The notes under the pieces were generated by a model. That model had not been told where the DNA came from. It did no database searches and saw only the letters and a list, made by a program, of their open reading frames with translations. From Pseudothioclava nitratireducens (GTDB lineage: Bacteria; Pseudomonadota; Alphaproteobacteria; Rhodobacterales; Rhodobacteraceae), in the NCBI RefSeq assembly GCF_029210495.1, contig NZ_JARGDK010000012.1, positions 1 through 64,000 on the forward strand: DNA of 64,000 nt, read 5' to 3'. This document shows positions 43,364 through 53,403 of the stretch, one piece after another. How positions within the stretch are numbered: position 1 is the stretch's first letter; each line of letters begins with the position of its first letter. A program made the position numbers and the translations under genes.

Positions 43364-46195
43364 CTATTCCGCAGCATAGCTCTCCAGCGGCGGGCAGGTG
43401 CAGATCAGGTGCCGATCGCCGTGAACGTTATCGACCCGCCCGACGGGCGGCCAATATTTGTCCTCGCGGAACGACCCCGGCGGGAAGCAGGCCTGCTCCC
43501 GGCTATAGGGGCGCGTCCACTCGGCCACGAGGTCATGGACCGTGTGGGGCGCATGGCGCAGCGGCGAGTCCTCGGCGGCAATCTCGCCATCGGCCACGGC
43601 GCGCACCTCCTCGCGGATCGCGAGCATCGCGGTGATGAAACGGTCAAGCTCTGCCTTGGTTTCCGACTCCGTCGGCTCCACCATGAGCGTGCCTGCGACC
43701 GGCCAGCTCATGGTCGGCGCGTGGAACCCGTTGTCGATCAGACGCTTGGCGATATCGTCCACGGTCACGCCGCACTCTCCGAAAGGTCGCGTGTCGAGGA
43801 TGCACTCATGCGCCACCCGCCCCCGGTTACCCATGAACAGGATCGGATAGGCGGTCTTAAGCCGCGCAGCGATATAGTTCGCGTTGAGGATCGCCACACG
43901 AGTCGCCTGCGCCAGACCCGAGCCACCCATCATCAGGCAATAAGCCCATGAAATCAGCAGGATCGAGGCAGAGCCGAAGGGCGCCGCCGATACGGGGCCC
44001 TCACTGCCGCCGGTTTCGGGATGCCCCGGCAGGTAAGGGGCCAGATGCGCCTTCACGCCGATCGGACCCATCCCCGGACCACCGCCACCATGCGGGATCG
44101 CAAAGGTCTTGTGCAGGTTCAGGTGCGACACGTCCGAGCCGATCTCGCCGGGCTTCACCAGCCCGACCAGCGCGTTCATATTCGCCCCGTCCAGATAAAC
44201 CTGCCCGCCAAAGCGATGCGTGATGTCACAAATCTCGCGCACGGTTTCCTCGAACACCCCGTGGGTCGAGGGGTAGGTGATCATGCAGGCGGCCAGATTT
44301 TCGCCAGCAGCTTCCGCCTTGGCCGCGAAATCCTCAAGGTCCACATCGCCGTTCGGCGCGGACTTGACCACAACGACTTTCATCCCTGCCATCTGTGCCG
44401 AGGCCGGGTTCGTGCCATGCGCCGAGGTCGGGATCAGGCAGATATTGCGATGCCCCTCGCCGCGCGCGCGGTGATAGGCGGCAATCGTCAGAAGGCCAGC
44501 ATATTCACCCTGCGCGCCGGAATTGGGCTGCATCGAGAAGGCATCGTATCCGGTAATCTCGCAGAGTTTCGCGGTCAGGTCCTCGATCACCTCGGCATAG
44601 CCCTGCGCCTGATCCGCGGGCGCGAACGGGTGCAGCGAGCCGAATTCCGGCCATGTGATCGGCATCATTTCTGCCGCCGCATTGAGCTTCATCGTGCACG
44701 AACCGAGCGGGATCATCGCCCGGTCAAGCGCCAGATCGCGGTCCGACAGACGGCGCATGTAGCGCATCATCTCGGACTCGGCGCGGTTCATGTGGAAAAC
44801 CGGGTGGGTCAGGTAGTCGCTCTGCCGCAGCATCTCCTCGGGGAAACCAAGCCCCACCGTCTCGGGCGCGGGCTCGGTGATGCCAAACGCGTCGAGCACG
44901 CGGGCGATCACCTCGCCATCGGTCATCTCATCGACCGAAATGCCCACGCGGTCACGCCCCACTTTGCGCAGGTTTAACCCACGCTGACGCGCCGCCGCGA
45001 GGATGCCCATCTGGCCCACGCCGACCTTGACCGTGATCGTGTCGAAGAAGGCTTCCGGCGCCACTTCGGCCCCGGCGGCGACCAGCGCATCGCGCAGACG
45101 CACCGCGTTCAGATGCACCATCTCGGCAATCGAGCGCAGGCCAACAGGCCCGTGGAAGACCGCATAGAACGAGGCCATGACCGCCAGAAGCGCCTGCGCC
45201 GTGCAGACATTCGAGGTCGCCTTTTCGCGGCGGATATGCTGCTCGCGGGTTTGCAGCGACAGGCGATAGGCGGGGTTGCCATGGCTGTCGATAGAGACAC
45301 CGACGATCCGCCCCGGCATCGCGCGTTTCAACTCGTCGCGGCAGGACATGAAGGCCGCGTGCGGGCCGCCATAGCCCATCGGCACGCCAAACCGCTGCGC
45401 GGAGCCAATCGCGATATCGGCCCCCATCGCACCCGGTTCTTTGAGCAGACACAGCGCCAGAAGGTCCGTTGCAACGACTGCCAAGGCTTTGGCTTCGTGC
45501 AGCTTTTCGCACAGGTCAGTGAAATCACGGACGTGGCCGTAAGTGCCCGGATACTGGAAGATCGCGCCAAAGACGGTTTCGGGCTCCAGCGCCTCGGGCG
45601 CGCCCACGATGACCTCGATCCCGAGCGGCAGCGCGCGTGTGCGGATCACCTCGATCGTCTGCGGGTGGCAGCTTTGATCGACGAAGAAGGCCGTCGCCTT
45701 CGACTTGGCCGAACGCTGCGCCATCGCCATCGCCTCGGCCGCCGCGGTCGCCTCGTCGAGTAGCGACGCATTCGCCACCGGCAACCCGGTCAGGTCCGCA
45801 ACCATCGTCTGGTAATTCAAGAGCGCCTCAAGCCGGCCCTGCGCGATCTCGGGTTGGTAGGGCGTGTAGGCCGTATACCAGGCCGGGTTTTCGAGAATGT
45901 TGCGCTGGATCGCGGGAGGCGTCACCGTGCCGTAATAGCCCTGCCCGATCAGCGAGGTCATCACCTCGTTCTTCTCGGCCACTTTGCGCAGCTTTTGCAG
46001 CAGCGCGTGTTCGGTGAGCGGCGCCCAGGAAAGCGGCTCATCCTGACGGATCGCGCGGGGCACGGTCTCGTCGATGAGCTGGTCGAGGGTTTCCACCCCC
46101 ACCACCTTGAGCATTTCCGCCATCTCAGCCGGAGACGGCCCGATATGACGGCGGTTCGCGAAATCGTAGGTGTCGTAGGTCGTGGGGGTAAACAT
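43364..46195 (-). CDS. gcvP: glycine dehydrogenase (decarboxylating), P-protein
   Basis: 943 residues, full-length single-chain P-protein. It decarboxylates glycine and passes the methylamine to the lipoyl arm of GcvH. The PLP lysine is in [19 protein letters not shown], with [15 protein letters not shown] and the repeat of the N-terminal half ([16 protein letters not shown]). Ends in a terminator hairpin. It is third in gcvTHP. Confidence 0.97.
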   Translation of the reverse strand: MFTPTTYDTYDFANRRHIGPSPAEMAEMLKVVGVETLDQLIDETVPRAIRQDEPLSWAPLTEHALLQKLRKVAEKNEVMTSLIGQGYYGTVTPPAIQRNILENPAWYTAYTPYQPEIAQGRLEALLNYQTMVADLTGLPVANASLLDEATAAAEAMAMAQRSAKSKATAFFVDQSCHPQTIEVIRTRALPLGIEVIVGAPEALEPETVFGAIFQYPGTYGHVRDFTDLCEKLHEAKALAVVATDLLALCLLKEPGAMGADIAIGSAQRFGVPMGYGGPHAAFMSCRDELKRAMPGRIVGVSIDSHGNPAYRLSLQTREQHIRREKATSNVCTAQALLAVMASFYAVFHGPVGLRSIAEMVHLNAVRLRDALVAAGAEVAPEAFFDTITVKVGVGQMGILAAARQRGLNLRKVGRDRVGISVDEMTDGEVIARVLDAFGITEPAPETVGLGFPEEMLRQSDYLTHPVFHMNRAESEMMRYMRRLSDRDLALDRAMIPLGSCTMKLNAAAEMMPITWPEFGSLHPFAPADQAQGYAEVIEDLTAKLCEITGYDAFSMQPNSGAQGEYAGLLTIAAYHRARGEGHRNICLIPTSAHGTNPASAQMAGMKVVVVKSAPNGDVDLEDFAAKAEAAGENLAACMITYPSTHGVFEETVREICDITHRFGGQVYLDGANMNALVGLVKPGEIGSDVSHLNLHKTFAIPHGGGGPGMGPIGVKAHLAPYLPGHPETGGSEGPVSAAPFGSASILLISWAYCLMMGGSGLAQATRVAILNANYIAARLKTAYPILFMGNRGRVAHECILDTRPFGECGVTVDDIAKRLIDNGFHAPTMSWPVAGTLMVEPTESETKAELDRFITAMLAIREEVRAVADGEIAAEDSPLRHAPHTVHDLVAEWTRPYSREQACFPPGSFREDKYWPPVGRVDNVHGDRHLICTCPPLESYAAE

Positions 46196-46204
46196 CGTGC
46201 AGCC

Positions 46205-46564
46205 TCAGCCGATAAAGTCTTTGTAGGCGTCCTCGTCCATGAAGTCGTCAAGCTGCTCCATGTCCTCCACCTTCATCTTGAAGAACCACGCTTCGCCGAG
46301 CGGGTCCTCGTTCACCAGTGCCGGGTTGTCGACCAGCGCCTCGTTCACCTCGACGATCTCGCCATCGACGGGCGCGAGGATGTCGGAGGCCGCCTTGACG
46401 CTCTCGATCACCGAGACCTCATCACCCTTGGCGACCTTGGTTTCCGGCTCGGGCAGTTCGACAAAGACCACATCGCCCAGCTGCTCCGAGGCGTGGTCGG
46501 TAATGCCCACGACCACCAGATCGCCTTCGACGCGCAGCCATTCGTGTTCTTCGGTGAATTTCAT
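46205..46564 (-). CDS. gcvH: glycine cleavage system H protein
   Basis: 119 residues. The lipoylated lysine lies in VIESVKAASDILAP; MKFTEEHEWLRVEGDLVVVG is a typical start. GcvH shuttles the aminomethyl group between P-, T- and L-proteins. Nine bases upstream of gcvP. Confidence 0.97.
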   Translation of the reverse strand: MKFTEEHEWLRVEGDLVVVGITDHASEQLGDVVFVELPEPETKVAKGDEVSVIESVKAASDILAPVDGEIVEVNEALVDNPALVNEDPLGEAWFFKMKVEDMEQLDDFMDEDAYKDFIG

Positions 46565-46574
46565 CTCTCGCTCC

Positions 46575-47690
46575 TCAGCGTTTGTAATTGGTGGGTTGGA
46601 AGGGCATCGGCGCGACCTGCACGGGCAGTCTTTTGCCGCGCACCTCGCCGTAAACGGTAGCGCCGATATCAAGATCGGCCGGAAGATAGGCCATCGCCAT
46701 GGGCCGCCCGATCGAGGGGCCAAAGCCGCCCGAGGTGACAGTGCCGATTGGTGCGCCGCCTTCGGGACCCGCGAAAATCTCGGTGCCCTCACGCATCGGG
46801 GCACGGCCCTCGGGCAAGAGCCCCATGCGTTTGCGCGCGGTCCCAGTGTCCAGTTCGGCCAGAATACGCTCCGCGCCCGGGAACCCGCCTGCACGCGCAC
46901 CGCCATTGCGCCGGACCTTCTGGATCGCCCATGTCAGCGCGCCCTCGACCGGCGAGGTGGTGGTGTCGATGTCATGCCCGTAGAGGCACAGCCCTGCCTC
47001 AAGCCGCAGACTGTCGCGCGCGCCCAGACCGACGGCCTCCACCGCCTCATGCGCCAAAAGCGCCCGCGCCAGATCGACGGCCCGGCCCTCGGGAACGGAA
47101 ATCTCGAAGCCGTCTTCGCCCGTGTAGCCCGAGCGCGAAATCCACAACTCAGTGCCCTGCCAGTCGAAACGGCCAACATCCATGAAGCGCATCCCGGCCA
47201 CACCGGCGACCAGCGTCGCCAGCACCGTCTCGGCGTCGGGCCCCTGAAGCGCCAGAAGCGCCCGGTCGTTGACCGGCTGAACGCCTTCGATATGCGCCTG
47301 AAGATGGGCGATGTCCGCCTCTTTGCAGGCCGCGTTCACCACGAGGAACAGATCGTCCCCGCGATTGGCGACCATCAAGTCATCAAGGATGCCCCCCGCC
47401 GGATCGGTGAAAAGCGCATAACGCTGGCGACCCTCACCCAGCCCCGCGATATCCACCGGCACCAGAGCCTCGAGCGCGAGCGCCGCGTCGGGCGGCAAGA
47501 TCACCTGACCCATATGGCTCACATCGAAAAGCCCGGCCCGCGCCCGCGTGTGAAGATGCTCTTTCATCACGCCCAGCGGATATTGCACCGGCATCTCGTA
47601 GCCTGCAAAGGGCACCATCTTCGCGCCCAGTTCCACATGAAGATCGTAAAGCGGTGTCCGCTTCAGCTCCGCGCCCGCAAGGTCAGCCAT
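46575..47690 (-). CDS. gcvT: aminomethyltransferase (T-protein)
   Basis: 371 residues. It moves the methylene group to tetrahydrofolate. Family signs are GLFDVSHMGQVIL, SRSGYTGEDGFEISVP, LYGHDIDTTTSPVEGAL (Asp/Glu around the folate pocket) and GTVTSGGFGPSI. The ATG at 47690 is used; upstream lies the glycine riboswitch. gcvT leads the operon gcvT-gcvH-gcvP, so glycine level should control all three. Confidence 0.97.
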   Translation of the reverse strand: MADLAGAELKRTPLYDLHVELGAKMVPFAGYEMPVQYPLGVMKEHLHTRARAGLFDVSHMGQVILPPDAALALEALVPVDIAGLGEGRQRYALFTDPAGGILDDLMVANRGDDLFLVVNAACKEADIAHLQAHIEGVQPVNDRALLALQGPDAETVLATLVAGVAGMRFMDVGRFDWQGTELWISRSGYTGEDGFEISVPEGRAVDLARALLAHEAVEAVGLGARDSLRLEAGLCLYGHDIDTTTSPVEGALTWAIQKVRRNGGARAGGFPGAERILAELDTGTARKRMGLLPEGRAPMREGTEIFAGPEGGAPIGTVTSGGFGPSIGRPMAMAYLPADLDIGATVYGEVRGKRLPVQVAPMPFQPTNYKR

Positions 47691-47718
47691 GCCGCCCCCT
47701 TCTGTCAGCCGGATGCCC

Positions 47719-47756
47719 GGCATCGAATCCATGAGCCTTTCGGCCCGCTCGATGCC
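47719..47756 (-). promoter_or_regulatory. stem-loop between riboswitch and gcvT (possible expression platform)
   Basis: GGCATCGA (47719-47726) and TCGATGCC (47749-47756) are perfect reverse complements enclosing 22 bases, overlapping the 3' edge of the second aptamer and lying 29 bases before the gcvT ATG. Formation could compete with the aptamer. Confidence 0.42.
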
Positions 47757-47927
47757 CCTTCTGTCCATGCCCGCATGCGGGCGCCTGAGATCGTTATCCC
47801 TTCGGCGGGCACCGCGCGGCGCCACTCTCCAGAATTCTGCGTCGGACCGGTCCTTTTGCCTGAGAGTTTACCGGGGCGGTTGCTCCTTCGGCACTGGCGC
47901 GGGGCCAGATTCTCCCGTGTCCGTCCC
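47755..47927 (-). ncRNA. tandem glycine riboswitch
   Basis: Read on the minus strand, aptamer 1 (~47927-47853) shows GGACACGGGAGAATC, GCCGAAGGAGCAACC and CTCTCAGGCAAAAGGACC; aptamer 2 (~47840-47755) shows CTGGAGAGTGGC, GCCGAAGGGATAAC and ATCTCAGGC with ATGGACAGAAGGGG. The two share the CCGAAGGNNNAA and CTCAGGC cores of the family. It lies upstream of gcvT and turns the operon on with glycine in known cases. The ~300 bases to 48025 hold no gene. Confidence 0.93.
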
Positions 47928-48024
47928 TTACCGGATAGCCCGTCCCACCCGCCCGAGACAAGCCCAAAAACCGGAAGCGACCCATTTGAGAAAAATACGA
48001 CCATCGCGGGTCGCAAACAGCATG

Positions 48025-48055
48025 AAAAAAGCGCGACCCGTACCGGACCGCGCTT
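48025..48055 (-). terminator. gltX intrinsic terminator
   Basis: On the minus strand AAGCGCG...CGCGCTTTTTT: a seven-base stem, ~13-base loop and a six-T tail, 48 bases after the gltX stop and just before the glycine riboswitch. Strong Rho-independent type. Confidence 0.8.
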
Positions 48056-48090
48056 GCTTTCATCAAACCCGGAATACTCCGGGGCGCCCC
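48051..48090. repeat. intergenic repeat copy
   Basis: CTTTCATCAAACCCGGAATAC followed by TCCGGGGCGCCCCCCC: another copy of the CATCAAACCCGAAATAC family, on the plus strand and beside the gltX 3' end. Confidence 0.5.
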
Positions 48091-48102
48091 CCCCCGCCGG
48101 CC

Positions 48103-49431
48103 TCAGCCCTTGGCGCGCACCTTCGCCAGAAGCGGCATCAACTCACCCATATCCGGCCCGTGCGAAAGCCCCGTCAGCGCCTTGCGCAGCGGCATGAACA
48201 GCCCCTTGCCCTTGCGCCCGGTTTTCTCTTTGACGGCTGTCGTCCAGTCCTTCCAAGTGGTCTCGGTGAAGGGCAGAGCCGGCAGAAGCGTGAGCGCCTC
48301 CGCCACGAACTCCGCATCCTCCGGGTCGATGACCGGCTCGGCGCCATTCAGCACCAGATCCGCCCATTGGCCAAGATCCGACAGCTTGTCGATGTTCTGC
48401 GAGGCGACGGCCCAGAACTGCTCGGCCTTGTCGGCGGGGATACCGAGCGCCGCAATCTCGTCCGCAACAGCAGCGAAGGGCAGGTGCTGGTTGCGCGCGC
48501 GGGTCAGCGGCACGAGGTCCTCAGGGTCGAACTTCGTCGGCGCGGCCCCAAATTGCGACAGATCGAACCCGTCCGCGATCTCTTCGAGCGACATGCGCAG
48601 TTCGACCGGCTGCGACGATCCGAGCCGCGCCATCATGCTCAGAAGCGCCTCGGGGGCGATCCCGTTCGCGCGCAGATCGCGGATCGAGAGCGTGCCGAGA
48701 CGTTTCGACAGCTCCTCGCCATGCGCGCCGGTCAGCAGCGAATGGTGCGCAAATGACGGCGCGGTGCCGCCCAGCGCCTCGATGATCTGGATCTGCGTCG
48801 CGGTGTTGGTGACGTGGTCGCCGCCGCGCACGATATGGGTGATGCCCATCTGAATATCGTCCACCGAGGAGGCGAAGGTATAAAGCACCTGCCCATCCGC
48901 GCGGATCAGAACCGGGTCGGACACGCTGGCCGCGTCGATCGACAGATCGCCCAGAATGCCGTCGGTCCATTCGATCCGGGTCTGGTTCAGCAGGAAGCGC
49001 CAGTACCCCTCGCGCCCCTCTTCGCGGAACTTGTCTTTCTCAAGGTCCGTCAGCTTCAGCGCCGCGCGGTCGTAGACCGGAGGCTTGTGCATGTTCAGCA
49101 GCTTCTTGCGCTTGAGGTCCAGCTCGGTCGGGCTCTCGAAACATTCATAGAGCTTGCCCACGCGCTTGAGGCTCTCGGCGGCGGCCTCATAGCGGTCGAG
49201 GCGCAGCGACTGGCGCTCCTCGCGGTCCCAGGTCAGGCCGAGCCATTCGAGATCTTCCTTGATCGCGTCCACATATTCCTGCTTCGAGCGCTCCTGATCG
49301 GTGTCGTCGAGACGCAAGATGAAGGTGCCCCCCGTCTTGCGCGCGATCAGGTAGTTGAACAGCGCCGTGCGCAGGTTGCCGACATGGATGAAGCCGGTGG
49401 GCGAGGGCGCGAAGCGGGTAACGGTCGTCAT
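48103..49431 (-). CDS. gltX: glutamyl-tRNA synthetase
   Basis: 442 residues. HIGH-type signature in FAPSPTGFIHVGNLRTAL and KMSKS-type GEELSKRLGTLS; DDTDQERSKQEYVDAI is also conserved. Charges tRNA-Glu, and in organisms without GlnRS also tRNA-Gln, for GatCAB (gatCA at 23187). Start ATG at 49431 fixes the HVGN position at residue ~17. Alphaproteobacteria often have two GltX; this is one. Confidence 0.96.
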   Translation of the reverse strand: MTTVTRFAPSPTGFIHVGNLRTALFNYLIARKTGGTFILRLDDTDQERSKQEYVDAIKEDLEWLGLTWDREERQSLRLDRYEAAAESLKRVGKLYECFESPTELDLKRKKLLNMHKPPVYDRAALKLTDLEKDKFREEGREGYWRFLLNQTRIEWTDGILGDLSIDAASVSDPVLIRADGQVLYTFASSVDDIQMGITHIVRGGDHVTNTATQIQIIEALGGTAPSFAHHSLLTGAHGEELSKRLGTLSIRDLRANGIAPEALLSMMARLGSSQPVELRMSLEEIADGFDLSQFGAAPTKFDPEDLVPLTRARNQHLPFAAVADEIAALGIPADKAEQFWAVASQNIDKLSDLGQWADLVLNGAEPVIDPEDAEFVAEALTLLPALPFTETTWKDWTTAVKEKTGRKGKGLFMPLRKALTGLSHGPDMGELMPLLAKVRAKG

Positions 49432-49521
49432 GATGATCTCCTGGTTCGCGCCTGCTCTTTCATATGCGCGCGGTTTTGTCCATATCAGGCGGGGTGGAGC
49501 GTTAGCGGCAAAGGGTAAATC

Positions 49522-49926
49522 ATGGTTGAATGGACAGCGGCGACCGCGCCGTCCCTCGAAGATATCGAGACCCTCGCCGAAGCCACCCGCGCCGCGCTCC
49601 CCGAGGCTTTTGCCGGGGCCGCCGCGCAGGTCGTGCTGCGCGTCGAGGATTTCCCCTCCGAGGCGCTTCTCGAAGAGATGGGCGCGCAGGACGCGTTCGA
49701 GATCACCGGACTTTACGAGGGCATTCCCCTCACCGAAAAATCGGTGATGGACCCGGGTGGGCCGGATGTCATCTGGCTGTTTCGTCGCCCGATCCTCGAC
49801 GAATGGGTGGCGCGCGGCGACATCGAACTCGGCGCGCTGGTCGCCCACGTCTTCGTGCATGAATTGGCCCATCATTTCGGCTGGTCGGATGCGGATATCG
49901 CGCGCATCGACAGGTGGTGGGAATAA
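49522..49926 (+). CDS. metallopeptidase family protein (zincin, DUF1025-like)
   Basis: 134 residues. The zinc motif is HVFVHELAHHFGWSDADI (HExxH plus a third ligand), typical of the small zincin family near alphaproteobacterial gltX genes. It has no signal peptide; substrate unknown. Divergent from gltX with a 90-base gap. Confidence 0.88.
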   Translation: MVEWTAATAPSLEDIETLAEATRAALPEAFAGAAAQVVLRVEDFPSEALLEEMGAQDAFEITGLYEGIPLTEKSVMDPGGPDVIWLFRRPILDEWVARGDIELGALVAHVFVHELAHHFGWSDADIARIDRWWE

Positions 49927-50039
49927 CCCGCACCACACACACGGATTCGTGCGGGAGCCAACCTTGCCGCATGATCCGCGCGCCCTAACCTCTTTCCGGT
50001 GTCTTTCATATTCACCTGAAAACCGAGGGAGGGTTTTTC

Positions 50040-50975
50040 ATGAAACCTGCTGCTCTGACCCGCCGGTCTGTCATGGCCGGCATCGCGGCGATGCCGCTCG
50101 TCTCCGCGCCTGCCATTCTGGCCGGGGCCCGCCCTGCAATGGCGCAGGCTACGGCCGCCCCCGCCATCGCGCCCTATCGGCGTTTCTCCGTGGGCGATTT
50201 CACTGTCACGACATTACTTGCCGGCACGCGCCCGATGGACAACCCTCAGGAGATTTTTGGGCTCAATGCGAGCGCCGAGGATTTCGCGGCGCTCTCTCAG
50301 GCCGCGTTCATCCCGTCGGACAAGAGCATGAACTTCTTTACACCGACGCTTGTCGAAACCGGTTCCGAGGTGATCTTGTTCGACACCGGACTGAGTCCCG
50401 AGAGCATCACGGCCGCACTCACCGCAGCGGGTAAGTCCCCCGATCAGATCAGCATCGTCGTACTCACGCATATGCACGGCGATCATATCGGCGGCCTGAT
50501 GTCGGGCGATACGCCGACCTTCACCAATGCGCGTTACGTTACCGGGCAGGTCGAATTCGACCACTGGGCCGCCGCAAGCAACGAGAATTTCGAAGCCAAG
50601 GTGCGCCCTTTGGCCGAGAAGATGGCCTTCATCGGAGATGGCGCGGATGTGGCAGGCGGCATCACTTCGGTCGCCGCCTTCGGCCATTCGCCGGGCCACA
50701 TGGCCTATCACCTCGAAAGCAACGGCCGGCACCTGATGCTCACCGCGGACACGGCCAATCACTTCGTCTGGTCGCTACAACGTCCAGATTGGGAGGTGCG
50801 CTATGACATGGACAAATCGGCCGCCGCCGCCACGCGCAAATCGCTTTTGGGCAGGATCGCGGCTGAAAAGATTCCGTTCGTAGGCTACCATATGCCTTTC
50901 CCCGGCACGGGCTATCTGGAAGCCAGAAACGAAGGCTTCCAGTTCGTGCCTGTCGCCTATCAGCTTGACCTTTGA
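50040..50975 (+). CDS. Tat-exported MBL-fold metallohydrolase
   Basis: 311 residues. A twin-arginine signal (LTRRSVMAGIAAMPLVSAPA) leads to a metallo-beta-lactamase fold with THMHGDHIGG, FGHSPGHMAYHLE and ADTANHF. Periplasmic hydrolase of quorum-quencher/lactonase-like type; substrate unknown. GGAGGG precedes the ATG. Followed by a perfect 12-base hairpin at 50995. Confidence 0.9.
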   Translation: MKPAALTRRSVMAGIAAMPLVSAPAILAGARPAMAQATAAPAIAPYRRFSVGDFTVTTLLAGTRPMDNPQEIFGLNASAEDFAALSQAAFIPSDKSMNFFTPTLVETGSEVILFDTGLSPESITAALTAAGKSPDQISIVVLTHMHGDHIGGLMSGDTPTFTNARYVTGQVEFDHWAAASNENFEAKVRPLAEKMAFIGDGADVAGGITSVAAFGHSPGHMAYHLESNGRHLMLTADTANHFVWSLQRPDWEVRYDMDKSAAAATRKSLLGRIAAEKIPFVGYHMPFPGTGYLEARNEGFQFVPVAYQLDL

Positions 50976-50994
50976 ACCCTCAGTCAAGGCAACC

Positions 50995-51020
50995 GACGCG
51001 GACCCCGGGGGGTCCGCGTC
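50995..51020. terminator. perfect 12-bp hairpin between convergent genes
   Basis: GACGCGGACCCC-GG-GGGGTCCGCGTC: perfectly symmetric, no T tail, 20 bases after the MBL gene and 31 before the DUF6976 gene stop. Its place suggests bidirectional termination. Confidence 0.5.
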
Positions 51021-51050
51021 ACCACTCGTTACGCAACGCCGTTATGCAGA

Positions 51051-52040
51051 TCAGGCAGCATCAGAGATATCGAGCCGCACGAGTGTCTGATTGAGCAGGA
51101 TGTAAGCGATCTCGCCAAAGGTGACCGGACCGGTGAAATGCCCGGTCTTCTGCCCCTCCAACTCACCATAAAGATAGTTGAGGATGCAGTTGCACGAGTA
51201 TTGCCCGACCCCATCCGGGCCAGCGCCCTCCGCAAAGGCTTGGGCATAGCTGCCAAGCGCCCGGGCGAGGCGATATTCGACCCCTGCGACAACCGGCGCA
51301 TAGAACCGCACCTCACCCTCGTTTTCATCCACCGACTGGATCGAAACGTTCACCAAAGCGCCTGCGTAATTCGCCACCAGCGGCAAGCGCGTGTCGACCT
51401 TGTTCTCTTCGAGGTAGCGGGCAAAATTCACCCGCTCACCGCCCACGATCACATCATGCGCGGCGAATCCGCCTTCGGGGAAACTGAAGGTCAGCTCCTC
51501 CTGATCCCCCTGCGCAAAGATGTTGAGGATGTCGAGATCGACCGAACGACCCTCGGGCAAGGCGCAATGCAGCAACACCGCCCCCTCGTCATGGCCGGTC
51601 CCTGTCGCCCCGTCGAATACCATCGGCGCGCGCTTGCCGAGATCATCGAGATGCACCCCGGTGATCCACCCGGCCAGCGGCTGGTTGAACAAATTGGGAT
51701 AGGTCTGCCCATGGATCGCGAAATCGGAATGCGCGACCGAGAAGGCCGGGATCATGATCATCGTGAATCCACCCGGCACATAGCCCGTTGCGATGCCTTC
51801 CAACTCTTGGACCGGGACGAAACGCGGCGCCGCGCCAGTCGCCTCGGGGAAGGTCGTGCAAAAAAGCTTGTCGCGCACGACAGCGCCCCCTTCATCGGTC
51901 ACGAAATAGACCGTGGTGCCGCCGATCCACGCCCCTTTGGGAAGTTGTGCCAGCAGATCTTCCGCCCCGGCGATCACCATGACCGCCCCCGCCTCGATCC
52001 GTTGCGCGGCCTCGGCCGCGCTGAGCATTTCATTCTTCAT
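51051..52040 (-). CDS. DUF6976-like protein of unknown function
   Basis: About 329 residues, no signal or membrane segment. Visible stretches are AGAEDLLAQLPKGAWIGGTTVYF, GFTMIMIPAFSVAHSDFAIHG and CNCILNYLYGELEG. I believe this is the family called DUF6976; no function known. The ATG at 52040 has AAGGGAT seven bases upstream. A 69-residue gene stops 12 bases upstream, so the two are a pair. Confidence 0.66.
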   Translation of the reverse strand: MKNEMLSAAEAAQRIEAGAVMVIAGAEDLLAQLPKGAWIGGTTVYFVTDEGGAVVRDKLFCTTFPEATGAAPRFVPVQELEGIATGYVPGGFTMIMIPAFSVAHSDFAIHGQTYPNLFNQPLAGWITGVHLDDLGKRAPMVFDGATGTGHDEGAVLLHCALPEGRSVDLDILNIFAQGDQEELTFSFPEGGFAAHDVIVGGERVNFARYLEENKVDTRLPLVANYAGALVNVSIQSVDENEGEVRFYAPVVAGVEYRLARALGSYAQAFAEGAGPDGVGQYSCNCILNYLYGELEGQKTGHFTGPVTFGEIAYILLNQTLVRLDISDAA

Positions 52041-52052
52041 TGGCATATCCCT

Positions 52053-52262
52053 TCAGAAGCGCGCCACATCGGCACTGGCAAAGGCATTCTTGGCGACGAA
52101 ATCGCGCAATTCGGCGATCTTTGCCGATAGTGTGGTCGGCGCAGCGGCCACCTCCCGGCGCAGGCGCGTCACAAGAATGCGCGTCGCCAAAGAGGCCGCC
52201 GACAAATCGGCATCCGAAGTCAAAACCCGCGACCAACGCGGGTCATTCATATCTGGAATCAT
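52053..52262 (-). CDS. small protein of unknown function paired with the DUF6976-like gene
   Basis: 69 residues, starting MIPDMNDPRWSRVLTSDA, mostly helical with charged C-terminal half (LRDFVAKNAFASADVARF). GGGAGAG precedes the ATG at 52262. I do not recognise it; probably co-transcribed with the next gene. Confidence 0.6.
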   Translation of the reverse strand: MIPDMNDPRWSRVLTSDADLSAASLATRILVTRLRREVAAAPTTLSAKIAELRDFVAKNAFASADVARF

Positions 52263-52388
52263 CAATCTCTCCCGCTAAACGGATGCGCTGAGCTAAACAT
52301 CCGCACCTTAAAAAACGGTTTCCGGCCTTCCATCCCCTCCAGCTTCCTGCCAAGATAGCGCTAACGCGGCACGATGCCGGAGCAAACC

Positions 52389-53336
52389 ATGACCTCCATC
52401 CTCACCATCACCCTCAATCCCACGGTCGATCTGTCGATCGGGGCGGACAAGGTCGAGCCCGAACGCAAACTCCGCTGCACCCGGCCCGAGACCGATCCGG
52501 GCGGCGGCGGGATCAATGTCAGCCGGGGGATTCTTGAACTGGGCGGACACTCCACGGCCTTCGTGGCGGTCGGTGGGCTGACGGGCGACAAGGTGATGCG
52601 GCTCCTCGCCGAAGCGGGGATCGGCCTTGCCCCTTTCCCGGCGCCAGGCGAAACCCGCCAGTCCCTGACCGTCACGGATCAATCCTCCGGCCTGCAATAT
52701 CGTTTCGTGATGCCCGGCCCGGAGTGGAAATCCGGCGATGTGACCCGCGCGCTCACCCGCATCGGTCGCGCCGCGCCCGAGAACGGGATCGTGGTGCTCT
52801 CGGGCTCGCAGCCGCCCGGCGTCCCCGACGATTTTCCCGCACGCCTCGCAGCCCGCATTGCCCGCACGCGTGCGCAGCTCTTTCTCGACACATCGGGTGC
52901 CGCCCTGCATTGCCTGCTGCGCAACTGCACTGCCCCCGCCGATGTACTGCGCATGGACGATCTTGAAGCCGAGGACCTCGCCGGACGCAAACTCCCCAGC
53001 CGGGCCGACAGCGCGGATTTCGCCCAATCGCTTGTCCGGCGCGGGCTTGCACGCGCCGTGATCGTGGCGCGGGGCGGAGACGGCAATGTCCTCGCCACGG
53101 CGGAGAACCGCTGGGTCGCCGAGGCCGCCAAGGTCGATGTCGTCTCCAAAGTCGGCGCCGGCGACAGCTTCGTCGCGGCGTTCACCTTGTCGCTGTCGCG
53201 GGGGCTCTCGATGCCCGAGGCCCTGCAATGGGGGGCCGCTGCGGCCTCGGCCGCCGTCACCACCTCCGCCACCGACCTGTGCCACCTGCCAATGGTGCGC
53301 AAACTGCTCCCGCACAGCGCGGTCAGCACGCTCTGA
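52389..53336 (+). CDS. PfkB family kinase, 1-phosphofructokinase-like
   Basis: 315 residues. TITLNPTVDLSIGADKVEPE, GGGGINVSRGILELGG and the catalytic SKVGAGDSFVAAFTLSL match PfkB-type 1-phosphofructokinase/PfkB kinases. GGAG precedes the ATG at 52389. Substrate may be fructose-1-P or 6-P. No fruA/fruB genes are adjacent. Confidence 0.88.
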   Translation: MTSILTITLNPTVDLSIGADKVEPERKLRCTRPETDPGGGGINVSRGILELGGHSTAFVAVGGLTGDKVMRLLAEAGIGLAPFPAPGETRQSLTVTDQSSGLQYRFVMPGPEWKSGDVTRALTRIGRAAPENGIVVLSGSQPPGVPDDFPARLAARIARTRAQLFLDTSGAALHCLLRNCTAPADVLRMDDLEAEDLAGRKLPSRADSADFAQSLVRRGLARAVIVARGGDGNVLATAENRWVAEAAKVDVVSKVGAGDSFVAAFTLSLSRGLSMPEALQWGAAAASAAVTTSATDLCHLPMVRKLLPHSAVSTL

Positions 53337-53350
53337 GCTGGTCAGTCTGC

Positions 53351-53403
53351 GACAAATATCCCGGGGGTGAATGGCGCAACGCGCCAGAGGGGGCGGCGCC
53401 CCC
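53351..53403. repeat. intergenic repeat copy with convergent terminator hairpin
   Basis: CAAATATCCCGGGGGTGAATGG, then GGGGGCGGCGCCCCC (53389-53403), lying between the convergent PfkB and MATE genes. The first part is the same as the 25844-25860 unit; on either strand the hairpin can end transcription. Confidence 0.6.
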
